Below are positions 34,750-44,217 of a stretch of DNA of 64,000 nucleotides, one piece after another. This DNA is from Aestuariimicrobium soli (GTDB taxonomy: Bacteria > Actinomycetota > Actinomycetes > Propionibacteriales > Propionibacteriaceae), in assembly GCF_051192575.1 (NCBI RefSeq), contig NZ_JBPJSQ010000003.1, forward strand, positions 124,001-188,000, in the 5' to 3' direction. Under the pieces are notes generated by a model, which worked only from the letters and a program-made list of their open reading frames with translations, was not told where the DNA came from and searched no databases. Each line of letters begins with the position of its first letter. The first letter of the stretch is position 1. Made by a program: the position numbers and the translations under genes.

Positions 34750-36894
34750 TCAGCCGCCCGTACCGCTCGAACTCGCCGACGGGTCGGCGGACGACGCGTC
34801 CCCGCTCGGCGTGCTCGGAGGCGGCGTGGGCTTCGCTTTGGCCACCTCGAGGGTGACCTTGTCGGTCGGCTTGATCTCCTTGGCCTCGGCCGGATCGACC
34901 CCGATCACGGTGCCTGGAGCCGCGGAATCGGTCTCGGTCTCCTTGATCTTGACGTTGGTGAAGCCCGCCGTGGTGAGCCGATCCTGGGCCACGGCCACGG
35001 AGACGCCCACCACCTGGGGGATCGCCACCGTGTCCTTCTTGACGCCGAGCGTCACCGTGACGAACTTGTCGCGGCTCAGGGTGTTCCCGTCGGTCGGGTT
35101 CTGGTCGATGACCTTGCCCACCTCGTTGTCATTGGGGGTCGCCTTGGTGCGCACGGTGATGTCGGGGAATCCCGCGCTCTGCGCCGCGGTGCGGGCCTCG
35201 GTCTCGTCCATGCCGCTCAGGTTGGGGACGGGCGCCTCGGTCGGTGACAGGTAGATCACGACCTCCTTGCCCTCGGGCACCTCGGCTCCCTCGGCCGGGT
35301 CGGTGGTGACCACCATGCCCGGCTTCTGGGCGAGCGACTCGGGGCTCACGGGGGCTGTCTCGGTGCGGCTGGTGAACCCGGCCGCCTGCAGGGCCTGTTT
35401 GGCGACCGCCTCGGACTTGCCGACCAACCCCGACGGGATCTGGCCCGTCTTCACGCCGAGATTGATGGTGATGTCGACGGCCGTGCCCTCGTTCACCATC
35501 TTCAGCGGCTCGGGGTTCTGCTTGGTGACCTGGTTCTTGGTCTCGTCGGGGCCGTTCACCTCGGTGACCTTGCCCACCTTGAGCCCGGCGTTGATGATCT
35601 GCGACTCGGCGCTGGCCCGGTTCGAGCCGATCACCGAGGGCACCCGCGCTTGCGCCGGGGGCGGCGGGGTGTCGTCGGAGAAGACCTGCCAGGCGCCGTA
35701 ACCGATCACGCCGGCCAGCAGCAGCACCAGCGCGATCACGAGCACCAGCCCGCGCCGACGCCTCGGCTGATCGTCCACCGCCGTCATCGTGCCCGTGTCG
35801 CGGCCGGCCGGCATGAACGTGCCCGTGTCGGTCACCGCCTGCTGCGTTCCGGTGGACGACGCGCCGTACCGCGGGCCACCGAGGGCAGCCGCGCCACCCG
35901 CACCCGCACCAGCCGCACCCACACCGGCAACACCCGCACCGGCGGCCGCCAGTCCGGCACCGGCCACGGCCGTCCCCATCAACTGGGTGGGCGCCGAGGC
36001 GGTGTCGGGGGAGGCCGGGGTCGTCGGCGAGGGGGCGGTCACGGGTTCACCGGCCAGCAACCGACCGATGTCCTCCCGCATGGCCCGCGCGTCCTGGTAG
36101 CGGTCGGCCGGGCTCTTGGAGAGCGCCTTCAGCGTGATGGCGTCCATCGCCGGGGTGATCTCGTGGTCGAGCTGGCTGGGCGGCACCGGCAGTTCGCGCA
36201 CGTGCTGGTAGGCCACCGAGACCGGCGAGTCACCGGTGAAGGGGGGTCGTCCGACGAGCAACTCGTAGAGCAGGCATCCGGCGGAATAGATGTCGGAGCG
36301 CTGGTCGACGGTCTCACCGCGCGCCTGCTCGGGCGACAGGTACTGCGCGGTGCCGATCACCGCGGCCGTCTGGGTCATGGTGGCCGAGGTGTCGGCCACG
36401 GCGCGGGCGATGCCGAAGTCCATCACCTTGACCTGCCCCTGCGGGGTCAGCATCACGTTGGCCGGCTTGATGTCGCGGTGCACGATGCCCGACTTGTGCG
36501 AGTAGGCCAGCGCGTCGAGCACACCCGAGACGAACTCCAGCGCCCGCTCGGGCAGAATCTTGCGGCCGTCGCGCAGCACGTCGCGCAGCGTGTGACCCTG
36601 CACGAGTTCCATGACGATGTAGGGCACGTGCACGCCCGTGGAGTCGTCCATCTCTTCGCCGGTGTCGTAGACGGCGACGATGTTGTGGTGGTTCAACCCC
36701 GCCGCGGCCTGCGCCTCACGCCGGAAACGGGCCTGGAACGTGGGGTCGGACGACAGGTCCGCGCGCAGCCGCTTCACGGCGACGTCGCGGCCGAGTCGGG
36801 AGTCGCGGGCCTTCCACACCTCGGCCATGCCACCACGGCCGATCACGGAATCCAGCAGGTAGCGGCCACCGAGCAGCGTTCCTGAGCTGGTCAT
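34750..36894 (-). CDS. pknB: Ser/Thr protein kinase PknB with four PASTA domains
   Basis: A 714-aa membrane kinase that senses peptidoglycan or lipid II and phosphorylates division proteins. The kinase domain (about 11-280) has the Gly loop GRGGMAEV, Lys41 in VAVK, HRD at 139-141 and DFG at 159-161, with TMTQTAAVIGT in the activation loop. A linker at 308-340 is almost only Ala and Gly. The membrane helix is about 382-402, followed by four extracellular PASTA repeats to about 690 (for example VPSVIGSNRASAESQIINAGLKVG) and a Ser/Pro-rich tail. It closes the fhaA-fhaB-pstP-rodA-pbpA-pknB series. No separate pknA gene is present. Confidence 0.95.
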   Translation of the reverse strand: MTSSGTLLGGRYLLDSVIGRGGMAEVWKARDSRLGRDVAVKRLRADLSSDPTFQARFRREAQAAAGLNHHNIVAVYDTGEEMDDSTGVHVPYIVMELVQGHTLRDVLRDGRKILPERALEFVSGVLDALAYSHKSGIVHRDIKPANVMLTPQGQVKVMDFGIARAVADTSATMTQTAAVIGTAQYLSPEQARGETVDQRSDIYSAGCLLYELLVGRPPFTGDSPVSVAYQHVRELPVPPSQLDHEITPAMDAITLKALSKSPADRYQDARAMREDIGRLLAGEPVTAPSPTTPASPDTASAPTQLMGTAVAGAGLAAAGAGVAGVGAAGAGAGGAAALGGPRYGASSTGTQQAVTDTGTFMPAGRDTGTMTAVDDQPRRRRGLVLVIALVLLLAGVIGYGAWQVFSDDTPPPPAQARVPSVIGSNRASAESQIINAGLKVGKVTEVNGPDETKNQVTKQNPEPLKMVNEGTAVDITINLGVKTGQIPSGLVGKSEAVAKQALQAAGFTSRTETAPVSPESLAQKPGMVVTTDPAEGAEVPEGKEVVIYLSPTEAPVPNLSGMDETEARTAAQSAGFPDITVRTKATPNDNEVGKVIDQNPTDGNTLSRDKFVTVTLGVKKDTVAIPQVVGVSVAVAQDRLTTAGFTNVKIKETETDSAAPGTVIGVDPAEAKEIKPTDKVTLEVAKAKPTPPPSTPSGDASSADPSASSSGTGG

Positions 36895-37006
36895 CGGCGT
36901 CCTCCTTCCTTGGACGTCGGCATCGGGACTGATTGTGCCTGACGTGGATGAGAGTCGGTTGAGAGAACCGGACGAGTCTGCGCGAGTGGGGGCATGCTGG
37001 GCTTCC

Positions 37007-38440
37007 TCATGACTGCACCGCCTTGATGACGCTGGCGGCGATGGGGCCGGCGAGTCGTCCGCCGGCGATGTCGGAGCGTTCGATGTCTGCTTCTTCGATG
37101 AACACGGCCACGGCCACCTTCGGGTCCTCCGAGAACGCCACGAACCAGGCGTAGGGCGGGCGCTTGGGGTCGGACTGCGCGGTGCCGGTCTTGCCGCCGA
37201 CGACCGTGCCCTCGATCTGGGCCTTGGTGCCGGTGCCGCCCTCGACGACGCGCACCATCATCTGCTGCATCTGCTGGGCGGTCTCGGGCTTCATCACCTG
37301 CCCGATGGGGGTGGGGCGGTGCGAGCTGACCAGTTGCAGGTTCGAGCCGCGCACCTCCGAGACGAGGTAGGGCTGCATCTGCTTGCCGTCGTTGGCGATC
37401 GCGGCGACCACCATGGCCATCTGCAGCGGGCTGGCCGCGACCTCGTACTGGCCGATCGCCGACAGCGCCAGCTGCGGCTGGTCGGTCTTCGACGGGAACC
37501 GGGAGTTCACCCACGGCACGTCGGTGGTGGCCTCGTGGTTGAACCCGAACTTCTCGGCCTGCTCGGTCAGCGACTGCGACCCGAGGTCGAGGCCCAGCTG
37601 CGCGAACGCGGTGTTGCACGAGTTCATCAGCGCCTGCTCGAGCGAGATGGTGGTGTCGCCACAGTCGACCTGGTTGGTCAGCACGCGGGTCGACTGCGGC
37701 AGCCGCAGCGCCCGCTTCGAGGCGATCTGGGACGACGGCGTCAGGTTCAGCTTCTCGATGGCCGCCGTCGCGGTGACCAGCTTGAAGACCGACCCCGGGG
37801 GGTAGATCTCCTTGCTGGCCCGGTTCTTCAGCGGCCCGTCGGGGTTCTTGACCAGCGCGTTCCAGGCCGCCGTCGCCTTCGGCAGGTCGTTGGACGACAG
37901 CGTGTTCGGGTCGTAGCTCGGCAGCGACACGTTGGCCAGCACGGCGCCGGTCTCGTAGTTCAGGGCTACCACGGCACCCTTGCGCCCGGCCAGCCCGTCC
38001 CACGCGGCCTGCTGCGCCTTGGGGTTGATGGTGGTCTGCACCGAGGCACCCTTGGGTTCGCGGCCCGACAGGGTGGCGATCAGCCGGTCGATGGCCTGGG
38101 ACTCGTCGGTGCCGGCCAGTTGCTGGGTGTAGTTCAGTTCCACCCCGGACGAGCCGAAGTCATAGGCGTACCACCCGGTCACGGAGGCGTACAGCTCCGG
38201 TTGGGAGTAGGTGCGCTGGTACTTGAACCGACCGCTGGTGGCCTTCGACTGCGCCAGCGGGGTGTTGCCGACCAGGATCGCGCCCCGGTCGCGGGCGAAC
38301 TCGGCGTCACGGACGCGTCGGTTGCGCACGTCGCCGTTGAGGTCGGGGTAGCGCACCACCGCCGTGAAGGTGATGTTGGCCAGCAGCGCGAAGATCATCA
38401 CGGCGGCCACGACGGCGACCTTGCGGATGGGTCCGTTCAT
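37007..38440 (-). CDS. pbpA: Penicillin-binding protein 2-type transpeptidase PbpA
   Basis: A 477-aa class B PBP that cross-links peptidoglycan with the RodA polymerase. One N-terminal membrane helix (VAVVAAVMIFALLANITFTAVV) anchors it. Transpeptidase motifs are SxxK in PPGSVFKLV (near residue 220), SxN in NSCNTAF and KTG in GGKTGTAQ. It starts at ATG within the rodA stop codon, so the two are coupled. A 112-base gap separates it from pknB, where no further gene is seen. Confidence 0.95.
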   Translation of the reverse strand: MNGPIRKVAVVAAVMIFALLANITFTAVVRYPDLNGDVRNRRVRDAEFARDRGAILVGNTPLAQSKATSGRFKYQRTYSQPELYASVTGWYAYDFGSSGVELNYTQQLAGTDESQAIDRLIATLSGREPKGASVQTTINPKAQQAAWDGLAGRKGAVVALNYETGAVLANVSLPSYDPNTLSSNDLPKATAAWNALVKNPDGPLKNRASKEIYPPGSVFKLVTATAAIEKLNLTPSSQIASKRALRLPQSTRVLTNQVDCGDTTISLEQALMNSCNTAFAQLGLDLGSQSLTEQAEKFGFNHEATTDVPWVNSRFPSKTDQPQLALSAIGQYEVAASPLQMAMVVAAIANDGKQMQPYLVSEVRGSNLQLVSSHRPTPIGQVMKPETAQQMQQMMVRVVEGGTGTKAQIEGTVVGGKTGTAQSDPKRPPYAWFVAFSEDPKVAVAVFIEEADIERSDIAGGRLAGPIAASVIKAVQS

Positions 38441-39912
38441 GCCGTCACCCCCCCAGTGGTGGCCCCGCGCGTGGTGGCCCGCGTGGTGGCCCCCCGAGTG
38501 GCGGGCCGGGCGGTGAGCAGCTGGGTCTCGTCAGCCCGCAGATCGGTGGCGGTGGGTTCGTCCAGACTGATGGCGGTCTCGACGGGGCGGCGGGCGTGAT
38601 GGCTGATCACCATCATGGCGCCGATGATCGTCCAGTTGGCGATCATGGACGAGCCGCCCTGGCTCATGAAGGGCGTGGTCAGGCCGGTCAGCGGCAGCAG
38701 TCGGGTGACGCCGCCGATGATCGCGAAGACCTGCAGGGCGAAGGTGAACGACAGGCCACAGGCCAAGAGCTTCAGGTAGGGATCGTGGCTGGCGAGCGAC
38801 ATCCGCAGGCCGCGGGCGACGATGAAGGCGTAGAGCATCACCACGGCCACCAGCCCGAACAGGCCCACCTCCTCACCGATCGCGGCCGAGATGAAGTCCG
38901 ACTTCGCCAGCGGGGTCAGCCCGGGCCGGCCCAGACCCCAGCCTCGTCCGGTCAGACCTCCCCAGGCCATGCCGAACTGGCCCGAGATCACCTGCAGGTT
39001 CTGCTCGTAGTTCTCGAAGGGGTGCAGCCACGAGCTCACCCGCACCTTGACGTGCCCGGTGAACAGGTAGGCGCCGATGCCGCCGATGACCATCAGCAGT
39101 GCGCCGACGATCGGCCAGCCGGGGCGCTCGGTGGCGACGTAGAGCATGATCACGAAGAGCCCGAAGAACAGCAGGGCGGTGCCGAGGTCGTTCTGGAAGA
39201 CGAGCACCAGCATGCAGGCCACCCACATCAGGGCGATCGGCCCGAGGTCACGCAGCCGGGGGAACTGGATGGGGCCCAACCGGAAGCCCGACAGCGCCAG
39301 CACCTCACGCTTCTCGACCAGGTAGGCGGCGAAGGCGAGGGCCAGCAGGATCTTGGCGACCTCGCTGGGCTGGAAACTCATGGGGCCGATGCGGATCCAG
39401 ATGTTGGCGCCCATGGTCTCGACACCGATGCCCGGCATCAGCGGCAACAGCAGCAGCGCCACGCCGGCGATGAACAGCAGGTAGGGGAAGCGCTGCAGTC
39501 GCCGAGGGTCACGGACGAACACGATCACAGCCGCGAACAACGCCATGCCCAGGCCCGTCCAGACGAACTGCAGCGTGGCGTCATGCCTGATGGGGTCGGG
39601 AATCTGGTCGATCCGGTGGATCATCGCCAACCCGAGCCCATTGAGGGCGACCACGCAGGGCAGGATCAGCGGGTCGGCGTAGGGGGCGCGCCAACGCACC
39701 ACCAGGTGGCACAGCACCGACATGCCGATCCACAGCAGGCTGACCCGCATCCAGCTGGTGGGGGCGTGGCCGTAGAGGTTGATCTCGGTGAGCAGCCAGC
39801 CGCCGAGACCGATCAGGCAGGCGAGCAGCACCATCAGCAGTTCGACGTTGCGTCGCTTGCGGTAGACCACCAGCCGGGTGGCCGCACCCGTGGGGAGGGT
39901 GGCGCTGCTCAT
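38437..39912 (-). CDS. rodA: Peptidoglycan glycosyltransferase RodA/FtsW type
   Basis: A 491-aa SEDS-family lipid II polymerase. Ten or more helices can be traced, with the family signatures PSEVAKILLALAFAAYL and FQNDLGTALLFFGLFVIMLY, and ISAAIGEEVGLFGL late in the protein. It works with PbpA, encoded next, and overlaps both neighbours by ATGA-type junctions. The last 20 residues are a Thr/Arg/Gly repeat (ATRGATTRATTRGATTGG) encoded by near-repeats of GTGGTGGCC on the plus strand, a variable cytoplasmic tail possibly targeted by the kinase. Confidence 0.95.
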   Translation of the reverse strand: MSSATLPTGAATRLVVYRKRRNVELLMVLLACLIGLGGWLLTEINLYGHAPTSWMRVSLLWIGMSVLCHLVVRWRAPYADPLILPCVVALNGLGLAMIHRIDQIPDPIRHDATLQFVWTGLGMALFAAVIVFVRDPRRLQRFPYLLFIAGVALLLLPLMPGIGVETMGANIWIRIGPMSFQPSEVAKILLALAFAAYLVEKREVLALSGFRLGPIQFPRLRDLGPIALMWVACMLVLVFQNDLGTALLFFGLFVIMLYVATERPGWPIVGALLMVIGGIGAYLFTGHVKVRVSSWLHPFENYEQNLQVISGQFGMAWGGLTGRGWGLGRPGLTPLAKSDFISAAIGEEVGLFGLVAVVMLYAFIVARGLRMSLASHDPYLKLLACGLSFTFALQVFAIIGGVTRLLPLTGLTTPFMSQGGSSMIANWTIIGAMMVISHHARRPVETAISLDEPTATDLRADETQLLTARPATRGATTRATTRGATTGGVTA

Positions 39913-41348
39913 CAGCACTCCCCGTTCGTGGTGCTCCCCGACGTGCTGGTGGCCGAGGGGGTGCCGGACGAGGCGGATGCGGTGGACGAAGGCGACGTGC
40001 TCGTCGAGGAGGATGCGCTCGCCGAGCCCGCGGGAGTCGCGGACGTCGGGGTCGCGGACGAGGGGCTGGGTGTCGGGGTCGGACTGGGTGTGGGTGTCGG
40101 GCTGGGTGTTGGCGTCGGGGCGCAGGTGCCCGCCACGCGGCGCAGCTGGTCGAGGGCGCTGGCGGCTTCGTCCGCGTTGTGCACCCGGAAGCTGGCCTGC
40201 ACCCGCTCGCGGTGGTAGCGCGGCAGTTCCTGGGTGACGATGTCGGTGGACTCGTCGAGGTGGCTCAGCGGCAGCACGGGCACGTTGACGCCGCGGAAGA
40301 CGCCGACGGTGCCGGCGTTGTCGGCCACGTAGTACTGCGTCTGGCTCCAGCGGTAGCCGCCGTAGCCGAGCCCGCCCAGCAGTGCCAGCACCAGCACGGT
40401 GATGATCAGTCCGCGCCATCGCCTCGGGCGCTCCAGGGTGGGGGAGTAGCGCTCGATCTCGGGGTCGGACGACTGCACGGGCCCCGCCGAGGGGGCGGGC
40501 GCGGTCGGGGTGTGCGCCGAACCGTCGTCGTGGTCGTCGGGCGCGGCGGCGGCCACCGGCTCGGGAACGTGCGGGTCGGGCAGCTCGTCCGCGGCGCCGA
40601 TCACCATCGGAGCGCGGGCGTCGAGGGCATCGTCCTGGGCGACGATGCGAGCCATCGAGATGGTGATGTTGTCGGCGCCTCCGCCCTCGTGGGCGGCCCT
40701 GACCAGCAGGTCCATGGCCTCGTCGAGGTCGTCGCGGTCGAGCGAGGTGGCGATCACGTCGTCGGTGGTGAACCCGCACAGGCCGTCGGAGCAGAACAGC
40801 ACCACATCGCCCTCGCGCACGTCGAGGGAGAACGTGTCGGGTTCGTGGTTGGGGTGCCCATTGAGCACCTTCAGCACCAGCGAGCGGTGGGGGTGGACGA
40901 GGGCCTCGTCCTCGGTGATCTTGCCCTCGTCGACCAGCGACTGCACCCACGAGTGGTCGTGGGTGAGGCGGGTCAGGGTGCCGTCGCGGAAGAGGTACCC
41001 GCGGGAGTCGCCGATGTGCACGATGCCAAATTGCTCGCCCGAGAAGAACCCGCCGCAGAAGGTGGTGCCCATGCCGTCGAGGCTGTGGTCGGCCGCCACC
41101 AGCCGGGTGAGCACCTCGTTGGACGAACGCATGGCGTCCCCCAGGTGGGTGATCAGGTCGCTGCTGGCGAAGCGGCCGTCGGCCCGCGCCACCTGGTGGA
41201 TGGCCACCGCCGAGGCCAGGTCGCCCGCCGCGGCGCCACCCATGCCGTCGGCGATCACGAGCGCGGTCGGCGACGCGTAACCGGAGTCCTGGTTGTTCTT
41301 GCGCACCAGGCCCGTCTCGGAGTGCGCGCGGAAGTCGAGGGAGAACAT
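39912..41348 (-). CDS. pstP: PP2C-type protein phosphatase PstP
   Basis: A 478-aa membrane Ser/Thr phosphatase opposing PknB. The PP2C motifs are RKNNQDSGYA, VIADGMGGAAAG (metal Asp), VHIGDSRGYLF, LFCSDGLCGF and GGGADNITI. A linker rich in Pro/Asp leads to one membrane helix (GLIITVLVLALLGGLGYGGY, about residue 315-335) and an extracellular domain of about 80 residues. The end is a long low-complexity tail (PTPSPTPTPSPTPTPS, then Ser/Thr/Ala) finishing in a Cys. Such a tail may span the wall. It overlaps fhaB and rodA by a few bases. Confidence 0.95.
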   Translation of the reverse strand: MFSLDFRAHSETGLVRKNNQDSGYASPTALVIADGMGGAAAGDLASAVAIHQVARADGRFASSDLITHLGDAMRSSNEVLTRLVAADHSLDGMGTTFCGGFFSGEQFGIVHIGDSRGYLFRDGTLTRLTHDHSWVQSLVDEGKITEDEALVHPHRSLVLKVLNGHPNHEPDTFSLDVREGDVVLFCSDGLCGFTTDDVIATSLDRDDLDEAMDLLVRAAHEGGGADNITISMARIVAQDDALDARAPMVIGAADELPDPHVPEPVAAAAPDDHDDGSAHTPTAPAPSAGPVQSSDPEIERYSPTLERPRRWRGLIITVLVLALLGGLGYGGYRWSQTQYYVADNAGTVGVFRGVNVPVLPLSHLDESTDIVTQELPRYHRERVQASFRVHNADEAASALDQLRRVAGTCAPTPTPSPTPTPSPTPTPSPSSATPTSATPAGSASASSSTSTSPSSTASASSGTPSATSTSGSTTNGEC

Positions 41349-41854
41349 CAGGCGTCGAGCCTCATCTGGGTGCGGCCGATGCGAATCACGTCGCCGGGTT
41401 TGACCGGTTGGGCCTCACGGATCAGCTGGGTGTTGAGGGCGGTGCCGTTGGTGGAACTCAGGTCTTCCAGCCACCAGATGCCCTGGTCGTCCTGCAGCAG
41501 TTGGGCGTGCCGGGTCGAGGCGTAGTCGTCGTCGAGGTTGAGTGCCGAGTCGGCGGCTCGTCCGAGACCGACCACCCCCGACAGCGGGATCGACAGCCCG
41601 GTCTGGCGGCCTTCGACCACCGTCAACCGGGTGGGCACGGTCGCAGCCTCGCCCTTGCGTCGGCGTCGGGGCGCGCCACCGCGGCCGCGGGCGACCCCAG
41701 TGCTCGAGAGGGGGGTGCTCGAGGGTCCGGCGCTCGAGGCGGTCACGCTACGTCCGAACATGTCAGCCCGGATCACCTGCGCCGCGAAGATGATGAAGGC
41801 CCACATCACGACGAGGAAGGCCACCTTCAGGGCGGCGACGACGAGTTCACTCAA
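41348..41854 (-). CDS. fhaB: FHA-domain protein FhaB (FipA type)
   Basis: A 168-aa protein with an N-terminal membrane helix (ALKVAFLVVMWAFIIFAAQVI), a basic linker (GAPRRRRKG) and a C-terminal FHA domain (VGLGRAADSALNLDDDYASTRHAQLL, LEDLSSTNGTALN, with the phosphothreonine-binding GRA, S-x-x-H and STNGT residues). FHA domains bind PknB-phosphorylated partners at the division site. GTG 41854 gives MSELVVAALK, the conserved family start. The stop overlaps the pstP start. Confidence 0.93.
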   Translation of the reverse strand: MSELVVAALKVAFLVVMWAFIIFAAQVIRADMFGRSVTASSAGPSSTPLSSTGVARGRGGAPRRRRKGEAATVPTRLTVVEGRQTGLSIPLSGVVGLGRAADSALNLDDDYASTRHAQLLQDDQGIWWLEDLSSTNGTALNTQLIREAQPVKPGDVIRIGRTQMRLDA

Positions 41855-41867
41855 AAGCGCTCCCGGG

Positions 41868-42593
41868 TCAGGACCCGACCGGGGCGTGCACCAGCATGCG
41901 GGTGCTGCCGATCTCGAGGCGGGTGCCGTCGGTGATCTGGGCCTGGCGGCACTTCTGCCCGTTGACGGTGATGCCGTTGGTCGAGCCCAGATCCTCGATG
42001 GAGATCGACTGCCCCGAGACGTGGATCATGGCGTGCTTGCGGCTGATGCCGGGATCGTTGATGCGCAGGTCGGCCTCGGAGCCGCGGCCGATGAGCAGGC
42101 CCGGCGCCACCAGCGGGTGCCGCACACCGTTGACCTCGAGCACCAGCTTCGGGGCGGCGCCCATCACGTGGGTGTGGTCGGAGGTGTCCTGCGAGTTCAA
42201 CACGGCCTGCCCGCGCTCGACGCCGGCCGACGCGTGGCTCTCGACGGTGAAGCGGCCCGTGGGCAGGCTCTCGTCCAGTTCGTACTCGATGACGATCGGC
42301 CCGTTGAAGACGTAGCGCCGCTCGCCCGCGTGCTCGCGCAGTTCGGGGATGATCTCGGCGTTCAGGGTCTTCGAGTAGGGGGCGAGGCGGTCATGGTCGC
42401 GGGGTGAGAGGCCGACGACGAAGTGGTTGGGCACCAGCCGCTTCTCGCGGCTCAGGACAGTGGCCCGGGCGTCGAGCTCGCGCTGCAGGCGGGCGGCGAT
42501 CTCGACGGGCTCGACGTCGCCCTTGAAGGCGCGCGCGAAGACGCCGTTGACGGCTCCTTCGATCTTCTGCTCGATCTTGTCCAGCAGACCCAT
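41868..42593 (-). CDS. fhaA: FHA-domain protein FhaA (DUF3662 plus FHA)
   Basis: A 241-aa cytoplasmic protein. The N-terminal DUF3662 domain starts MGLLDKIEQKIEGAVNGVFARAFKGDVEPVEIAARLQREL. The C-terminal FHA domain reads LLIGRGSEADLRINDPGISRKHAMI and DLGSTNGITVNG. In mycobacteria FhaA binds the phosphorylated pseudokinase domain of MurJ (MviN) to limit wall synthesis. It is the first gene of the six-gene cluster running down to pknB, and the 120 bases upstream should hold the cluster promoter. Confidence 0.94.
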   Translation of the reverse strand: MGLLDKIEQKIEGAVNGVFARAFKGDVEPVEIAARLQRELDARATVLSREKRLVPNHFVVGLSPRDHDRLAPYSKTLNAEIIPELREHAGERRYVFNGPIVIEYELDESLPTGRFTVESHASAGVERGQAVLNSQDTSDHTHVMGAAPKLVLEVNGVRHPLVAPGLLIGRGSEADLRINDPGISRKHAMIHVSGQSISIEDLGSTNGITVNGQKCRQAQITDGTRLEIGSTRMLVHAPVGS

Positions 42594-42712
42594 GCGTGCT
42601 CCTTCCAGTGCAGCCGACCATGTGGTGCATCCCCTCGATCTTACGCAGGCACCGTACCGGGCCGCGTGAGCCACTCGGCTGTCTCAAGCGTGGCTGGAGG
42701 GTCGAGTGGCCC

Positions 42713-43162
42713 TCAAGCCAGGGGAAGGCTCCGGCGAATCGGCGGCTCGTCGGTGGTGTTGATCAGGAACTCTGCGGCCCGGGTCAGGTAGTCACGCAGG
42801 GCGGCGTCGTACTCAGGGCCGAGTTCGATCTGGTCGACCGCCCCCAACATGTGGAACAGCCAACGGTCGGCGGCCTCGCGGGTGACGGCGAACGGGGCGT
42901 GTCGAATCCGCAGGCGGGGGTGGCCGCGCTGCTCGTGGTAGTCCGACGGCCCGCCCCAGTACTGCTCGAGGAACATCCGCAGGCGATCCTCGGCGGGGCT
43001 GAGGTCCTCCTCGGGGTACATCGGGCGCAGCAGGGGGTCGTCCTTGACGCCGGCGTAGAACAGGTGCACCAGCCGGGTGAACGTCTCCCGGCCGCCCATG
43101 GCCTCGTAGGGGGTGGTCGGACTGGCCTGGTCGCTCGGGGGTGTCTGGTCGGCGGAACTCAT
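42713..43162 (-). CDS. glbO: Truncated haemoglobin (GlbO type)
   Basis: A 149-aa group II truncated globin. The B-helix Tyr lies in LVHLFYAGVKDDPLLRPMYP, and the haem-binding proximal His is in HPRLRIRHAPFAVT. The W in DRWLFHM is the conserved G8 Trp of this group. It binds oxygen and may scavenge nitric oxide or peroxide. It is divergent from the TRIC-channel gene with a 75-bp element between them. Confidence 0.9.
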   Translation of the reverse strand: MSSADQTPPSDQASPTTPYEAMGGRETFTRLVHLFYAGVKDDPLLRPMYPEEDLSPAEDRLRMFLEQYWGGPSDYHEQRGHPRLRIRHAPFAVTREAADRWLFHMLGAVDQIELGPEYDAALRDYLTRAAEFLINTTDEPPIRRSLPLA

Positions 43163-43200
43163 GCGCCGATTCTCCCAGACGTCGACACCTGCACAGTTGC

Positions 43201-43275
43201 GTCCAGAACTGTCCCCGCGAGCGCGCCGGTGGGCGGAATCTGGTCGCGATCGCGATCCAGCGGCCATTTTTGGAC
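43201..43275 (+). repeat. 75-bp palindromic element, copy 10
   Basis: The core is exactly 75 bp but less symmetrical: GTCCAGAACTGTCC at the left, CGGCCATTTTTGGAC at the right, central CGGAATC (plus orientation). It sits between the divergent globin and TRIC genes. TACGCT follows 13 bases after its right end. Confidence 0.75.
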
Positions 43276-43320
43276 AGCCCGCTCCGAGTACGCTCGGCTG
43301 GCGAGGAAAGGGGTCGGCTC

Positions 43321-43995
43321 ATGCACTGGTTCGAGGCGGTCATGCAGGTCGTCGACCTTCTGGGGGTGCTCGGCAATGCCATCCTCGGCGGCATGGCGGC
43401 CAGGGCGGCACGCCTCGACTTCGTGGGGTTCGCGATCGTGGCGGTGATCTCCGGGCTGGGTGGCGGCATGATCCGCGACGCCCTGCTCGGTGGCGGGCCG
43501 GTGGTCGCGTTGACCAACCCGTTCTACCTGGGCACGGCCCTGGTCGGGGCCGTGGTGGCCTTCGGAGTGAACTTCTCGGCGAAGATCCCGCGCCGCACCC
43601 TGGTGCTGCTTGATGCGCTGGCCGTCGGGTGTTGGGGAGCCGTCGGTGCCACCAAGGGGCTCGCGCACGGGCTGTCGTGGCTGGCGGCGATCCTGCTGGG
43701 GGTGGTCACGGTCGTCGGTGGCGGCATGGTGCGCGACGTGATGCTGATGAAACGCCCGGTCGTGCTGGGCGGCAACACCCTCTACGCCACCAGCGCCTTC
43801 GCGGCGGCCACGGTGATGGTCGGGGCGGCCGAGCTCGGTCACCCGCAGGTGGGCGTCGCCCTGGCGCTGGCCGTGGGTGCGGGGCTCTCCCTGGGAGCGA
43901 GAAGGTTCGGCTGGCGGCTGCCCACGGAGGCACGCACCGTGCAGTTCCCACCGGTTCGCTTCACCCGAACGCGAAAGTCCCGGGGCATCCGTTGA
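43321..43995 (+). CDS. TRIC-type cation channel / UPF0126 membrane protein
   Basis: A 224-aa membrane protein made of two similar halves of three helices. Each half carries the glycine-rich motif: GLGGGMIRDALLGG near residue 45 and VVGGGMVRDVMLM near 130. Bacterial TRIC relatives form trimeric potassium-permeable channels, and the physiological ion is not settled. ATG 43321 follows GAGGAAAGG. The basic C-terminal tail (RFTRTRKSRGIR) is cytoplasmic. Confidence 0.9.
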   Translation: MHWFEAVMQVVDLLGVLGNAILGGMAARAARLDFVGFAIVAVISGLGGGMIRDALLGGGPVVALTNPFYLGTALVGAVVAFGVNFSAKIPRRTLVLLDALAVGCWGAVGATKGLAHGLSWLAAILLGVVTVVGGGMVRDVMLMKRPVVLGGNTLYATSAFAAATVMVGAAELGHPQVGVALALAVGAGLSLGARRFGWRLPTEARTVQFPPVRFTRTRKSRGIR

Positions 43996-44046
43996 TGATG
44001 CCCCGGGACTCCCTCGGCTGACCGGTCTCGGGTGTCAGCTGACCTC

Positions 44047-44122
<76 letters not shown>

Positions 44123-44217
44123 AAGCCCTCAGTGAGGGCCATCGGCAACTGTAGCCCACCCGTTGCCCGCACCACCAACTCGCGGCGCCGCTGGGCATCC
44201 CGAGGGCGGTGTCGGGC

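Noticed and set aside
36895..37006. A small gene between pbpA and pknB
   Set aside because: No frame with a start, ribosome-binding site and plausible composition could be found in these 112 bases.
39913..40950. N-terminal extension of RodA over the pstP gene
   Set aside because: The extension is Arg/Pro-rich shadow sequence of pstP; ATG 39912 gives the usual RodA start with an overlap junction.
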